The notes below the pieces were generated by a model that was not told the DNA's origin, did not search any database, and saw only the letters and a program-made list of their open reading frames with translations. Below, one piece after another: positions 7,418 to 14,722 of a stretch of DNA of 44,874 bases. Source of the stretch: Acidobacteriota bacterium (GTDB lineage Bacteria; Acidobacteriota; Vicinamibacteria; Vicinamibacterales; CAVVIG01); contig JAHFUI010000007.1 of the NCBI GenBank assembly GCA_023265175.1, positions 19,972 through 64,845 of the forward strand, given 5' to 3'. The position numbers and the translations under genes were made by a program. Position 1 is the stretch's first letter. Every line of letters starts with the position of its first letter.

Positions 7418-8584
7418 CTACGCCGCGGCCTTCTGTGTGAGCCGTTCGAGCGCTTTCTCGAGCGCCGCGTCCGTACTCGGCGGCGGTTGTCCGAATTCGA
7501 CGTCCGGTTCGTCGACGGCGACCCCCGGCTCGAGACCTTTGCCGTGGAGCGGGGTTCCCGCCGGCGTGAGATAGCGTGTGGTGGAGAGCCACAGCGCGCT
7601 GCCATCCGGAAGCTTGATCAGCTGCTGCACCGCCGCGCGGCCGATCGTGCGCTCGCCAATCAAATCGGCGCGCTTGTTTCCCGACAGCGCGGCGGCGAAC
7701 AGCTCCGCTGCGCCGGACGTGCCGGTGTCGATGAGGACCACGGCCGGCAGGACGATGCCGCCGTCGCCCGCCGCGGCACTGATGATCTGTTTCTCGAGGC
7801 CCTTGGCTTCGCGCACGGCCAGCACGCCCGTGCTGACGAAGAGCCGCGCGATCGCCAGTCCGTCTTCGAGCGCGCCGCCAGACGTGCGGCGGACGTCGAC
7901 GATCACCTTCGTCGCGCCGCTTTTCGCGAGGTCTCCGACTTCTTTTTTCACCTGGTCGGCGGTTTTCGGTCCGATCGCCCCGACGCGCACATACCCGATG
8001 CCGGAGCCCGCCATGCGGCCGTTCACGTCCGACGCGTTCAATATGTCGCGCGTCAACTCGACCACGTGCGGATCGGCGGCGTTGCCGCGGATGATGGTGA
8101 GGCTCACCTTCGTTCCCGGTGCGCCGCGCAACGCCCGCACGCCTTCCCAGACCGACATCTCGCGCGTGGGCGTGTTGTCGATGGCCCGAATGTAATCGCC
8201 GGTCCGCAAGCCGGCCTTGGCGGCCGGCGACCCGTCGCGTGCCGCGATCACGCGAAGATAGTACTGGCGCGTCAAGTCGAGACCGACGTCGCCCGCCGGC
8301 AGCGTAGCTCCGTTTTCGGCCTGTTTGGCCTCCTGTGGTGACAAGTACGTACTGTCGGGATCGAGTCCATCGGTCAACCCGCGCATGCCGCCGTGCATCA
8401 CCTTCTCGACATTGGCAGGTTCCACGTAGTTGCTCATGATCAGGCCGACCACATCGTCGAAAATCCGGAGGCGCTGGTACGTGTCCTCACGCGCCATCGC
8501 TTTGCCAAGGACACCGCCGATGATGGCGAACGCGATGACGGGCGCGGAAATGGACAGGACGATCAGGCGGGTTCTTGAGGACAT
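7418..8584 (-). CDS. S41 (CtpA-like) protease homologue, catalytic residues lost
   Basis: A 388-residue secreted or membrane-anchored member of the carboxy-terminal processing protease family. An N-terminal hydrophobic segment (about 8-28) is followed by a PDZ-like region (about 100-165) and the S41 core. In E. coli Prc the active Ser lies three residues before the Glu of the SASE motif and the Lys 25 residues after that Ser. Here the aligned sequence is TGTSGAAELFAAAL and TIGRAAVQ: the Ser position is Gly291 (a Ser sits one residue earlier), the Lys position is Arg316 and the auxiliary Asp position is Gly302. It is therefore probably a non-catalytic homologue, possibly a scaffold or peptide-binding protein. 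It follows the envC-like gene, an order known from ftsX-envC-ctpA clusters. Confidence 0.85.
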   Translation of the reverse strand: MSSRTRLIVLSISAPVIAFAIIGGVLGKAMAREDTYQRLRIFDDVVGLIMSNYVEPANVEKVMHGGMRGLTDGLDPDSTYLSPQEAKQAENGATLPAGDVGLDLTRQYYLRVIAARDGSPAAKAGLRTGDYIRAIDNTPTREMSVWEGVRALRGAPGTKVSLTIIRGNAADPHVVELTRDILNASDVNGRMAGSGIGYVRVGAIGPKTADQVKKEVGDLAKSGATKVIVDVRRTSGGALEDGLAIARLFVSTGVLAVREAKGLEKQIISAAAGDGGIVLPAVVLIDTGTSGAAELFAAALSGNKRADLIGERTIGRAAVQQLIKLPDGSALWLSTTRYLTPAGTPLHGKGLEPGVAVDEPDVEFGQPPPSTDAALEKALERLTQKAAA

Positions 8585-8599
8585 AAATCCCTATGGAGC

Positions 8600-8644
8600 A
8601 GTAACGAAGCGCCGCCTCAAAGCGACGAGAGTCGCTTCGTTACT
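8600..8644. repeat. Family E inverted repeat between envC-like and S41 genes
   Basis: A 45-base element with perfect 12-base inverted ends, AGTAACGAAGCG and CGCTTCGTTACT. Its right end overlaps the envC-like stop codon. A relative with the same ends and a shared inner CGCCTCAA lies at 29093-29152 in the opposite orientation. Confidence 0.85.
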
Positions 8645-9788
8645 AGCGTTTCCGTAACCATTGTAACGGGTCTACCGCCCGCCCGTCGATGCGAAGCTCG
8701 AAGTACAAGCCCGGCGGTCCGGTGGGCGCCGTGCCGACGCTGCCGAGCGGCTGACCTCGTTCGACTCGCGCGCCGCGCGTGACCGCAAGGTCGAGCAGAT
8801 CGCCATAGAGGCTGAACGTTTGCGCGTCGTGGTCGATGATGACCAGGTTGCCGAACCCCGCAAACGGACCAGCAAAGGCAACCAGTCCCTCGTGAATCGC
8901 CTGCACGGCCGTGCCTTCGCCGGCGGCAATCTCGATGCCCTTCGATTCGGGCGCACCGGGTCCCGATCCCCGCCCAAACTGACGGCGCACGGACCCGGAA
9001 ACCGGCCATTCCAGCGCGCCGCGGAACGGGCGGAGCGGAAGTGTCACGGGCTCCGCGGCCGGCACGTCGTTCGAGAGATCGCGCAGTGTGAGTTGAAGCT
9101 TCTGCTGGGCGCCCTGCAGCTCGCCCGCGAGCTGCGCGTTCAAATCGCGACGCTGATCGATATCGTGAATGAGATCCCCCCGCGCGCGGGCCGCGGCGGC
9201 GGTGGCCTGCTCGGCGTGCTCCGCTTCGGCGCGTAGCGCCTGCAGCCGGCGGCCGCGTTCTTCCAACTCCCCCCGCGCCGATTTCAGCGACTCGACCGTC
9301 CGTTGATGCGCCGCGATGCGGTCGCGATCGAGTTGCGCGAGCGCGGCCACCAGGCGTGTGGCGCGTCCAAGCTGACGCACGTCCGACGTCGAGAGCAGCA
9401 GCCGCAGATAGCGAGCGCGGCCAAGCTTGTAGATGTCGATGAGCCGCGCCCGAAGGTCGGGGCGTTCGGCGCGATCCTGTCGTTCGAGAACATCGATGTG
9501 GCTCGTCGTCGCCGTGAGATCGGCGGCCACTTCGTCGGCCTTCGCGATGACGCTGCGGAGCTCTTCGGCCTTGATCAACCGCTCGACCTCGAGCCTGCGG
9601 AGGTCGTTCAAGAGCGTGCGTTCGTCAGCCGCGAGTTGGTCGGCCTCGCGCTGCAGCGCCTGCAGCCGCTCAGTCGTGCGGCGCGCGAGCGCCTCGGTCT
9701 TCGCACGATCGGCCTGTTGTGCCAGTACGGGGAGCGACAAAAGTAAAATGGCAGCGGCGGTCACGATCCGAGTAAAGGCGGCATCCAC
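8643..9788 (-). CDS. EnvC-like murein hydrolase activator
   Basis: A periplasmic coiled-coil protein with a C-terminal LytM (peptidase M23) domain. I start it at a GTG preceded by AGGCGG, giving a signal peptide (TAAAILLLSLPVLAQQ) and 381 residues. An earlier in-frame ATG reads into a broken phosphodiesterase gene. Long heptad helices (about 25-250) precede the LytM domain (about 275-380). The zinc ligands are gone: the usual H-x-G-x-D reads SKGIEI and the terminal H-x-H reads GLYFEL. Loss of zinc ligands is normal for EnvC, which activates amidases rather than cutting peptidoglycan. No ftsE or ftsX lies upstream. The downstream S41 gene is likely co-transcribed. Confidence 0.85.
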   Translation of the reverse strand: MDAAFTRIVTAAAILLLSLPVLAQQADRAKTEALARRTTERLQALQREADQLAADERTLLNDLRRLEVERLIKAEELRSVIAKADEVAADLTATTSHIDVLERQDRAERPDLRARLIDIYKLGRARYLRLLLSTSDVRQLGRATRLVAALAQLDRDRIAAHQRTVESLKSARGELEERGRRLQALRAEAEHAEQATAAAARARGDLIHDIDQRRDLNAQLAGELQGAQQKLQLTLRDLSNDVPAAEPVTLPLRPFRGALEWPVSGSVRRQFGRGSGPGAPESKGIEIAAGEGTAVQAIHEGLVAFAGPFAGFGNLVIIDHDAQTFSLYGDLLDLAVTRGARVERGQPLGSVGTAPTGPPGLYFELRIDGRAVDPLQWLRKR

Positions 9789-9814
9789 AGTCCGCCTAAC
9801 GGCCAACGATTCGG

Positions 9815-10002
9815 GCCCCGGCGCGACGATGCCTTTACCTTCGCGTCCTTTCACATTCACGTAGATCTGTCCCAGGCCCATCGCATATGCCTTCGTGTGC
9901 GACCAGTCGACGTTCTCCCAGAACGTTCCGCCGCCGAACAGATCCTCGAGCTTCTGCTCGCCCGGCGCAGACGGAGAACAGCACGAGAACGGTTCGCTTC
10001 AC
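9815..10002 (-). pseudogene. Remnant of alkaline phosphatase/phosphodiesterase family gene
   Basis: On the minus strand, frame-mixed pieces of one gene remain. A GTG at 10002 opens a signal-peptide-like KRTVLVLFSVCAG in one frame. A second frame, closed by a TGA at its upstream side, holds GEQKLEDLFGGGTFWENVDW and then AYAMGLGQIYVNVKGREGKG. The GLGxIYxNxKGREGxGIV motif is characteristic of type I phosphodiesterase/nucleotide pyrophosphatase-like proteins and normally lies several hundred residues from the N-terminus. Most of the gene is therefore deleted. The last fragment is still in frame with the envC-like gene downstream. Confidence 0.7.
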
Positions 10003-10029
10003 AGTCGTTTCGGGGGCAGGCGGATTATA

Positions 10030-10096
10030 GCATCAGGTAATCTGGTCATTTGGTAATCGGGTCATTTGGTAATCGGGTCATTGAATTGGGTCATTG
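10030..10096. repeat. Family C direct repeats before ruvX
   Basis: About four direct copies of a 15-16 base unit (GGTAATCGGGTCATTT and variants) run right up to the ruvX start codon. No opposed arm is present. The unit matches the left arm of 6844-6947. Confidence 0.85.
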
Positions 10097-10525
10097 ATGA
10101 TGCGCGTGCTGGGCATCGATGTCGGCGAACGTCGCGTTGGACTCGCCGTCAGCGACGTGACGCAAACGCTGGCGCGGCCGCTGACGACGTTGTCGGTGAA
10201 GGGGATGCATGACGCGGTGAGCCGTGTCGTCGGAGAGATCGAACGCCTCGCGGCCGACGAAGATGGGCTGGCGGCGATTGTCGTCGGCATCCCGGCGCGG
10301 CTCGATGGATCGCCGAGCAAACAGACGCCGCGCGTGACGGCGTTCGTCGAGGCGCTTGCCGCCCGAACGATGTTGCCGATCGTGCGCATGGATGAGCGGC
10401 TGACGAGCCGGGAGGCCGAGAGCCGCCTCGCGGTGCGCGAGCGTGACTGGCGACGCCGCAAAGAGCGGCTCGATGCCGCCGCGGCCGCCATCATCCTGCA
10501 GGATTACCTGGATCGGGACCGGTGA
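10097..10525 (+). CDS. ruvX: Putative Holliday junction resolvase / pre-16S rRNA nuclease (YqgF)
   Basis: A 142-residue RNase H-fold protein of the YqgF/RuvX family, implicated in pre-16S rRNA 5' processing and Holliday junction resolution. The family motifs are GIDVGERRVGLAVSD with the first acidic residue, VVGIPARLDGSPSKQT, MDERLTSREAE and the final LDAAAAAIILQDYL. Two adjacent ATG codons are possible starts (10097 and 10100). Neither has a Shine-Dalgarno because family C repeats abut the start. mltG begins 4 bases after its stop, so the two form an operon, a common pairing. Confidence 0.92.
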   Translation: MMRVLGIDVGERRVGLAVSDVTQTLARPLTTLSVKGMHDAVSRVVGEIERLAADEDGLAAIVVGIPARLDGSPSKQTPRVTAFVEALAARTMLPIVRMDERLTSREAESRLAVRERDWRRRKERLDAAAAAIILQDYLDRDR

Positions 10526-10529
10526 ATCA

Positions 10530-11546
10530 ATGAAACGGTTCGTGTTGGTTGTGTTGTCGGTGCTGCTGGTCGCCGGCGGGGCCGCCGCGGCGCTCTACGT
10601 GCGCACGCAGCAACCGTATCGCGGGTATGGCGGCGTGGAACAGTTCGTGGACATCGAGACCGGATCGGGCACCAGGGCGATCGGCGATCGGCTCGTCGCG
10701 GCGGGCGTCGTGCGCGACCCGCTGTCGTTTCGACTGGCGCTGTGGATGAGCGGGCGGGCCCGCGTCCTCAAGGCCGGCGAATACCGGTTCGATCGGCCAA
10801 TGACGCCGCTCGACGTCATCGGAAAAATCGCCCGAGGAGACGTCTATGTCATCAACGTGACGTTTCCCGAAGGTCTGACGATCGCGGAGATGGCCGCGAT
10901 CGCGGGATCGCATGGAGTGGGTACATCGTCCGCGTTCGTCGACGCGGCGAACGACGCGTCACCGATCCGGACGCTCGATCCGGCGGCCCGGAATCTGGAA
11001 GGCTATCTTTTTCCGGACACCTATCCGGCGACACGCCGCACTGATGCGCCGCACATCGTCCACGCGATGGTCGAACGATTCGAGCACGTGCTCACGCCGG
11101 AGATGCGCCGGGGCATCGAGACGCGCGGTCTCTCCATTCATCAGACCGTGACGCTCGCCTCAATCGTGGAAAAGGAATCCGCGCGTCCCGACGAGCGGCC
11201 GGTGATCGCGGCCGTGTATCTGAATCGATTCCGCATCGGCATGGCGCTGCAGTGCGATCCGACCGTGATCTACGCCCTCCAGCGCGCCGGCAAGTACACC
11301 GGAAACCTGCGGCGGGACGATCTCGCGTTCGACTCGCCGTACAACACCTATCGATATGCAGGACTGCCGCCCGGTCCGATCGCCTCACCAGGGAAAGCAT
11401 CGCTCGAAGCCACGATTCATCCAGCGGATGTCGACTATCTCTATTTCGTGAGCCGCAACGACGGATCGCACGAGTTCGCGCGGACGCTCGGGGAGCACAA
11501 TCGCAACGTGCAGAAATATCAGGTGGAGTACTTCAGAAAACACTGA
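10530..11546 (+). CDS. mltG: Endolytic murein transglycosylase MltG
   Basis: A 338-residue inner-membrane lytic transglycosylase of the YceG/MltG family, which cuts nascent glycan strands and so limits their length. One N-terminal membrane helix (VLVVLSVLLVAGGAAAALYV) anchors a periplasmic domain. The catalytic Glu lies in the diagnostic TLASIVEKESARPDERP stretch. The C-terminal DSPYNTYRYAGLPPGPIASPG is another hallmark. I chose the ATG just after the ruvX stop; the frame stays open further upstream but overlaps ruvX. It converges on nadK with only 15 bases between stops. Confidence 0.95.
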   Translation: MKRFVLVVLSVLLVAGGAAAALYVRTQQPYRGYGGVEQFVDIETGSGTRAIGDRLVAAGVVRDPLSFRLALWMSGRARVLKAGEYRFDRPMTPLDVIGKIARGDVYVINVTFPEGLTIAEMAAIAGSHGVGTSSAFVDAANDASPIRTLDPAARNLEGYLFPDTYPATRRTDAPHIVHAMVERFEHVLTPEMRRGIETRGLSIHQTVTLASIVEKESARPDERPVIAAVYLNRFRIGMALQCDPTVIYALQRAGKYTGNLRRDDLAFDSPYNTYRYAGLPPGPIASPGKASLEATIHPADVDYLYFVSRNDGSHEFARTLGEHNRNVQKYQVEYFRKH

Positions 11547-11561
11547 AGTTGGTAATTTCTC

Positions 11562-12452
11562 CTACCGTTCTCCCCATTTCAGCTTCTCCCTCAGCACCTC
11601 GAAGTAGCTGCGTGTCGACGGCCGAATGAGCCGGAGCGGCGTGGGCGCGCGGCAGACGCTCACTTCGTCACCTGCCTGAAGCTCGAAACCCGCCTGCCCG
11701 TCGAAGGTCACGAACGCCTCGTCGCGGTCCTCCATCAGCGGCTGGACACGGACCGCCGCGGAGGAGGGAATCACGATCGGCCGATTGGTGAGCGTGTGCG
11801 GCGCGATCGGCGTCACGACAAGCGCGTCGACGCTCGGCTGAACGATCGGACCGCCGGCCGCGAGGTTGTAGGCGGTCGACCCGGTCGGCGTCGCGATGAT
11901 CAATCCGTCGCCCTTGACCCGTGTGAGGAACTCGTCGCCGACCGAAACGGACAGGTCGATCAGTCGAGAGCGCGCGGTCTTGGTGATGACGACGTCATTG
12001 AGCGCGATGTGCGTCGCGAAGGGCGCCGACCGCCTCGTCGTCGTCGATCGGAGCATCAGCCGTTCCTCGATGTGTGCGCGTCCGGTCACCGCCGATTCGA
12101 GCGCCGGATACAGTTCGGGCAGTGTGACTTCGGTGAGGAACCCGAGGCTGCCGAAGTTCACGCCGAGGATCGGAATCGACAGGCCAGCCTCGCCGATCCG
12201 GTCCGCCATGCCGAGCAGCGTCCCGTCGCCGCCCAGCACAAGCACCATGTCGACCTCAGTCACGAGCGTGTCCTTGTCGCGCACCCGCCAGTCGCCGGTC
12301 GGAGCACAAAGGGCCGCCGTCGCCGTCTCGAATACCGGATGCAGGCCGCGCGCGTGCAGCCAGCTCGCGATGTCCGTCAAATGGCGAGCCGCTGGCCGCA
12401 GATGATGCTTCGCGACGATGCCGACACGGGAAATGGGGGCGAGTGATGCCAC
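11562..12452 (-). CDS. nadK: NAD kinase
   Basis: A 296-residue NAD kinase, which phosphorylates NAD to NADP. The GGDGT motif (LVLGGDGTLLGMADR) with its catalytic Asp, GVNFGSLGFLTE, the second-domain IALNDVVI and GLIIATPTGSTAYNLAAGGPI are all present. It is the last gene of the minus-strand run ymdB-like, xseA, xseB, ispA, tlyA-like, nadK. Neighbouring tlyA and nadK is common in bacteria. A family A hairpin separates it from the tlyA-like gene. Confidence 0.96.
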   Translation of the reverse strand: MASLAPISRVGIVAKHHLRPAARHLTDIASWLHARGLHPVFETATAALCAPTGDWRVRDKDTLVTEVDMVLVLGGDGTLLGMADRIGEAGLSIPILGVNFGSLGFLTEVTLPELYPALESAVTGRAHIEERLMLRSTTTRRSAPFATHIALNDVVITKTARSRLIDLSVSVGDEFLTRVKGDGLIIATPTGSTAYNLAAGGPIVQPSVDALVVTPIAPHTLTNRPIVIPSSAAVRVQPLMEDRDEAFVTFDGQAGFELQAGDEVSVCRAPTPLRLIRPSTRSYFEVLREKLKWGER

Positions 12453-12462
12453 GCGGACTTAT

Positions 12463-12582
12463 GGAACCACAAAGGACGCGCGAACACAAAGGCAAACAGT
12501 AAACCACGAAGGACACAAAGGTCACAAAGCAAGTTCCCTCAAAGAAAGAACCTTTGTGATCTTCGTGCTCTTTGTGGTTCCC
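12463..12582. repeat. Family A hairpin repeat between tlyA-like gene and nadK
   Basis: The left side holds ACCACAAAGGACGCG, CACAAAGGC and ACCACGAAGGACACAAAGG. The right side holds CCTTTGTGATCTTCGTG and CTTTGTGGTTCC. The inner arms can pair over about 30 bases with few mismatches. This is the clearest long hairpin of the family in the window. Confidence 0.88.
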
Positions 12583-12600
12583 GATTTCTTCTCACGCTCT

Positions 12601-13347
12601 TTAGGTCAGCCGTGGCCGGAGATGCAGAAAGAACTCCTTGTTCCCGGTCGCGCCGGTGATCGGCGACGGGGTCATGTTGACGCGGGCCAGCCCGCTGGCG
12701 TCCGCGGCGGCCGTCGCTCGCGCGATGACGGCCTCGTGGATCGCCGGGTCAGTCACCAGACCGCGTTTGCCCACCTCGTCGCGGCCGGCCTCGAACTGCG
12801 GTTTCACCAGCGCGACGATGTCCGCGCTTGCGGTGAGAAACGGCATCAACGCGGGAAAGATGTGGCGCAGTGAGATGAACGATACGTCGATGGTGACGAG
12901 GTCGACGAGGTGCGGGACGTCATGGCGGGTGAGGCCGCGCGCGTTGACACCCTCCCGGACCATCACGCGAGGGTCGTTGCGCAGCCGCCAATCGAGCTGG
13001 CCGTGGCCCACGTCGAGCGCAATCACGTTGGCCGCGCCGTGCTGGAGGAGCACGTCGGTGAACCCGCCGGTTGACGCTCCGACATCGAGCGCGCTTCGTC
13101 CGGTGACGGTGATCTCGAAGACGTCGAGCGCATGCGCCAGTTTGACGCCGCCGCGGCCGACGTACGGGTGGTCTGGCCTGACGAGCTCGACGTGCGCGTC
13201 CGCGTCAACGGGAGCGCCGGCTTTCGAGACGATGTGGCCTTCGACTTTCACCTGGCCGGCGAGAATCAGGGCGCGGGCGCGCTCGCGCGAGGGCGCGAGC
13301 CCGCGCTCGATCAAGGCGACGTCGAGGCGGACTTCGCTACGTGCCAC
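12601..13347 (-). CDS. tlyA: TlyA-family rRNA 2'-O-methyltransferase
   Basis: A 248-residue protein with an N-terminal S4 RNA-binding domain (RLDVALIERGLAPSRERA, about 6-65) and an FtsJ-like Rossmann methyltransferase domain. The SAM motif is ALDVGASTGGFTDVLL and the acidic motif LVTIDVSFISLRHIFP. Mycobacterial TlyA methylates cytidines in 16S and 23S rRNA. The family is sometimes labelled hemolysin, which is misleading. The VALVKPQFEAGRDEVGKRG segment carries the Lys of the FtsJ catalytic set. It lies between ispA and nadK. Confidence 0.93.
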   Translation of the reverse strand: MARSEVRLDVALIERGLAPSRERARALILAGQVKVEGHIVSKAGAPVDADAHVELVRPDHPYVGRGGVKLAHALDVFEITVTGRSALDVGASTGGFTDVLLQHGAANVIALDVGHGQLDWRLRNDPRVMVREGVNARGLTRHDVPHLVDLVTIDVSFISLRHIFPALMPFLTASADIVALVKPQFEAGRDEVGKRGLVTDPAIHEAVIARATAAADASGLARVNMTPSPITGATGNKEFFLHLRPRLT

Positions 13348-13353
13348 GTTTGG

Positions 13354-13389
13354 CCCTTGGTGTCCTTTGTGTCCATTGTGATGAATCAG
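13354..13389. repeat. Single-arm family A repeat between ispA and tlyA
   Basis: Contains CCTTGGTGTCCTTTGTGTCC and ATTGTGATGAATCAG. Only one arm is seen. It fills the short gap just upstream of the ispA stop. Confidence 0.75.
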
Positions 13390-13398
13390 TGCCGCAAT

Positions 13399-14346
13399 TT
13401 AGTTGCGCCGCGACACGACCCAGTCGGCAATGGCTCCCAGCCAGCCCTCGCTCAACCGCGCGTCGAGAAGTGTCTGCTTTGCGCACGCGATGCACTCAGC
13501 CGCGAGCGACCGCGATCGTGCCAGACCGAAATGCGCCGGGTACGTCGGCTTGGCGTCGGACGCGTCCTTGCCGACGGTCTTCCCCAGCTCGCGCGCGCTG
13601 CCTTCGACGTCGAGAATGTCGTCGATGATCTGAAACGCGAGGCCCAGATCGGCCGCGTACCGATCGATCGCGCTCACACCTGCTTTGTCCGCGCCGGCCA
13701 TGATCGCGCCGCTGACTGCTGCCGCACGAATCAGTGCGCCGGTTTTGCGCGCATGCATCGCGCGAAGGCCGTCGTCGTCGAGCGTGATGGGGTGGCCGGG
13801 CGCCTGGCCTGCCGCCTGCAAATCCATCGCTTGTCCGCCGACCAGACCCGTTGAGCGCGCGGCGTCGCCGACGATCTGGAGGACACCGAGCTTCCGCGCG
13901 ATCATGTCAGGGTCGTCGCTGATCGGCTCGCGCGCCAGCAGCGCGAACGCCTCGGCGTGCAAGCCGTCGCCGGCTAGAATCGCGATGCCGTCGCCGTACA
14001 CGACGTGCAGGGTCGGGCGCCCGCGCCGCAGCGTGTCATTGTCCATCGCGGGCAGATCGTCGTGGATGAGCGAGTAGGTGTGAATCAGCTCGATTGCGCA
14101 GGCAGCCGGCAGGGCGATGTCGGGCGCGACCTTGATCTCCTCGGTGCCGCCTCGCGCGACGGCGTCCGCCGCAGCGAGGGTCAGGCACGGCCGCAGACGC
14201 TTGCCTCCGGCGAAGACGCTGTACCGCATCGCGTCGCTGATCAGGGGTGGACACGCCGGCGGCCGCGGCAGGTAGCGTTCGAGCCCCTCATCGATACGGG
14301 CGCGCGCGTGGCCGAGAAACGCGTCGAGGGATTCTGAAGAGGTCAC
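13399..14346 (-). CDS. ispA: Polyprenyl (farnesyl) diphosphate synthase
   Basis: A 315-residue trans-isoprenyl diphosphate synthase of the FPP/GGPP type, making isoprenoid precursors from IPP and allylic diphosphates. The first Asp-rich motif is DDLPAMDND (with the usual HDD before it) and the second is DDILD in FQIIDDILDVEG. GGKRLRP, for diphosphate binding, is present. Chain length cannot be fixed by eye. The two residues in the first motif (PA insertion, DDxxxxD) are of the bacterial short-chain FPPS/GGPPS kind. Its ATG overlaps the xseB stop (ATGA), and linkage to xseB is a classic arrangement. Confidence 0.93.
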   Translation of the reverse strand: MTSSESLDAFLGHARARIDEGLERYLPRPPACPPLISDAMRYSVFAGGKRLRPCLTLAAADAVARGGTEEIKVAPDIALPAACAIELIHTYSLIHDDLPAMDNDTLRRGRPTLHVVYGDGIAILAGDGLHAEAFALLAREPISDDPDMIARKLGVLQIVGDAARSTGLVGGQAMDLQAAGQAPGHPITLDDDGLRAMHARKTGALIRAAAVSGAIMAGADKAGVSAIDRYAADLGLAFQIIDDILDVEGSARELGKTVGKDASDAKPTYPAHFGLARSRSLAAECIACAKQTLLDARLSEGWLGAIADWVVSRRN

Positions 14347-14618
14347 GGCCGATCGCGCTTGACGGCCGGGATGTCGGCCGACTCCGCGTCGGCCGTCAGC
14401 GAGGCCGGCGCCGGCTTGAGCTCGCCGCGCTCGCTGAGGATTTCGATGCGCCGCTCGGCCTCCTCGAGCCGCGCGTGGCAGAATCGCGACAACTGCACGC
14501 CGCGTTCGTACAGGGCGAGCGACTGCTCGAGCGGCGTGTCGCCTTCCTCGAGCTTCTTCACGATCGATTCGAGCTCGGCGATGGCGGCTTCGAAATCCTT
14601 GATTGAGGTATCGGGCAT
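14343..14618 (-). CDS. xseB: Exodeoxyribonuclease VII small subunit
   Basis: A 91-residue XseB. The family core is FEAAIAELESIVKKLEEGD followed by PLEQSLALYERGVQLSRFC, a two-helix coiled coil that binds the XseA large subunit. I start it at MPDTSIKDF. The frame is open for 14 more codons upstream, but those codons are translated family A repeat and do not belong to the family. The tail after ERGELKPAP is variable. The stop overlaps the ispA start. Confidence 0.94.
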   Translation of the reverse strand: MPDTSIKDFEAAIAELESIVKKLEEGDTPLEQSLALYERGVQLSRFCHARLEEAERRIEILSERGELKPAPASLTADAESADIPAVKRDRP

Positions 14619-14630
14619 CGTCCTGCTTTG

Positions 14631-14722
14631 AATTACCACAAAGGACACCATGGACACCAAGAAAAATATCTACGGCTAGGGGTTTTCCCTTTGCGTCCTT
14701 GGCGTCCTTTGTGGTGATTCAG
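14631..14722. repeat. Family A hairpin repeat at the xseA/xseB junction
   Basis: The left arm is ACCACAAAGGACACCATGGA and the right arm is CCCTTTGCGTCCTTGGCGTC then CTTTGTGGTGATTCAG. The right arm lies inside the xseA reading frame and encodes its last residues and stop. The left arm lies just upstream of the xseB start. Confidence 0.88.

Noticed and set aside
8643-9881. A genuine phosphodiesterase-EnvC fusion protein
   Set aside because: The upstream part is a fragment with frame changes and a stop, and a GTG with AGGCGG followed by a normal signal peptide gives a better start for the EnvC-like protein.
14619-14660. Longer XseB with an N-terminal MVSMVSFVVIQSR
   Set aside because: Those codons are a translated family A repeat; the family sequence begins at MPDTSIKDF.
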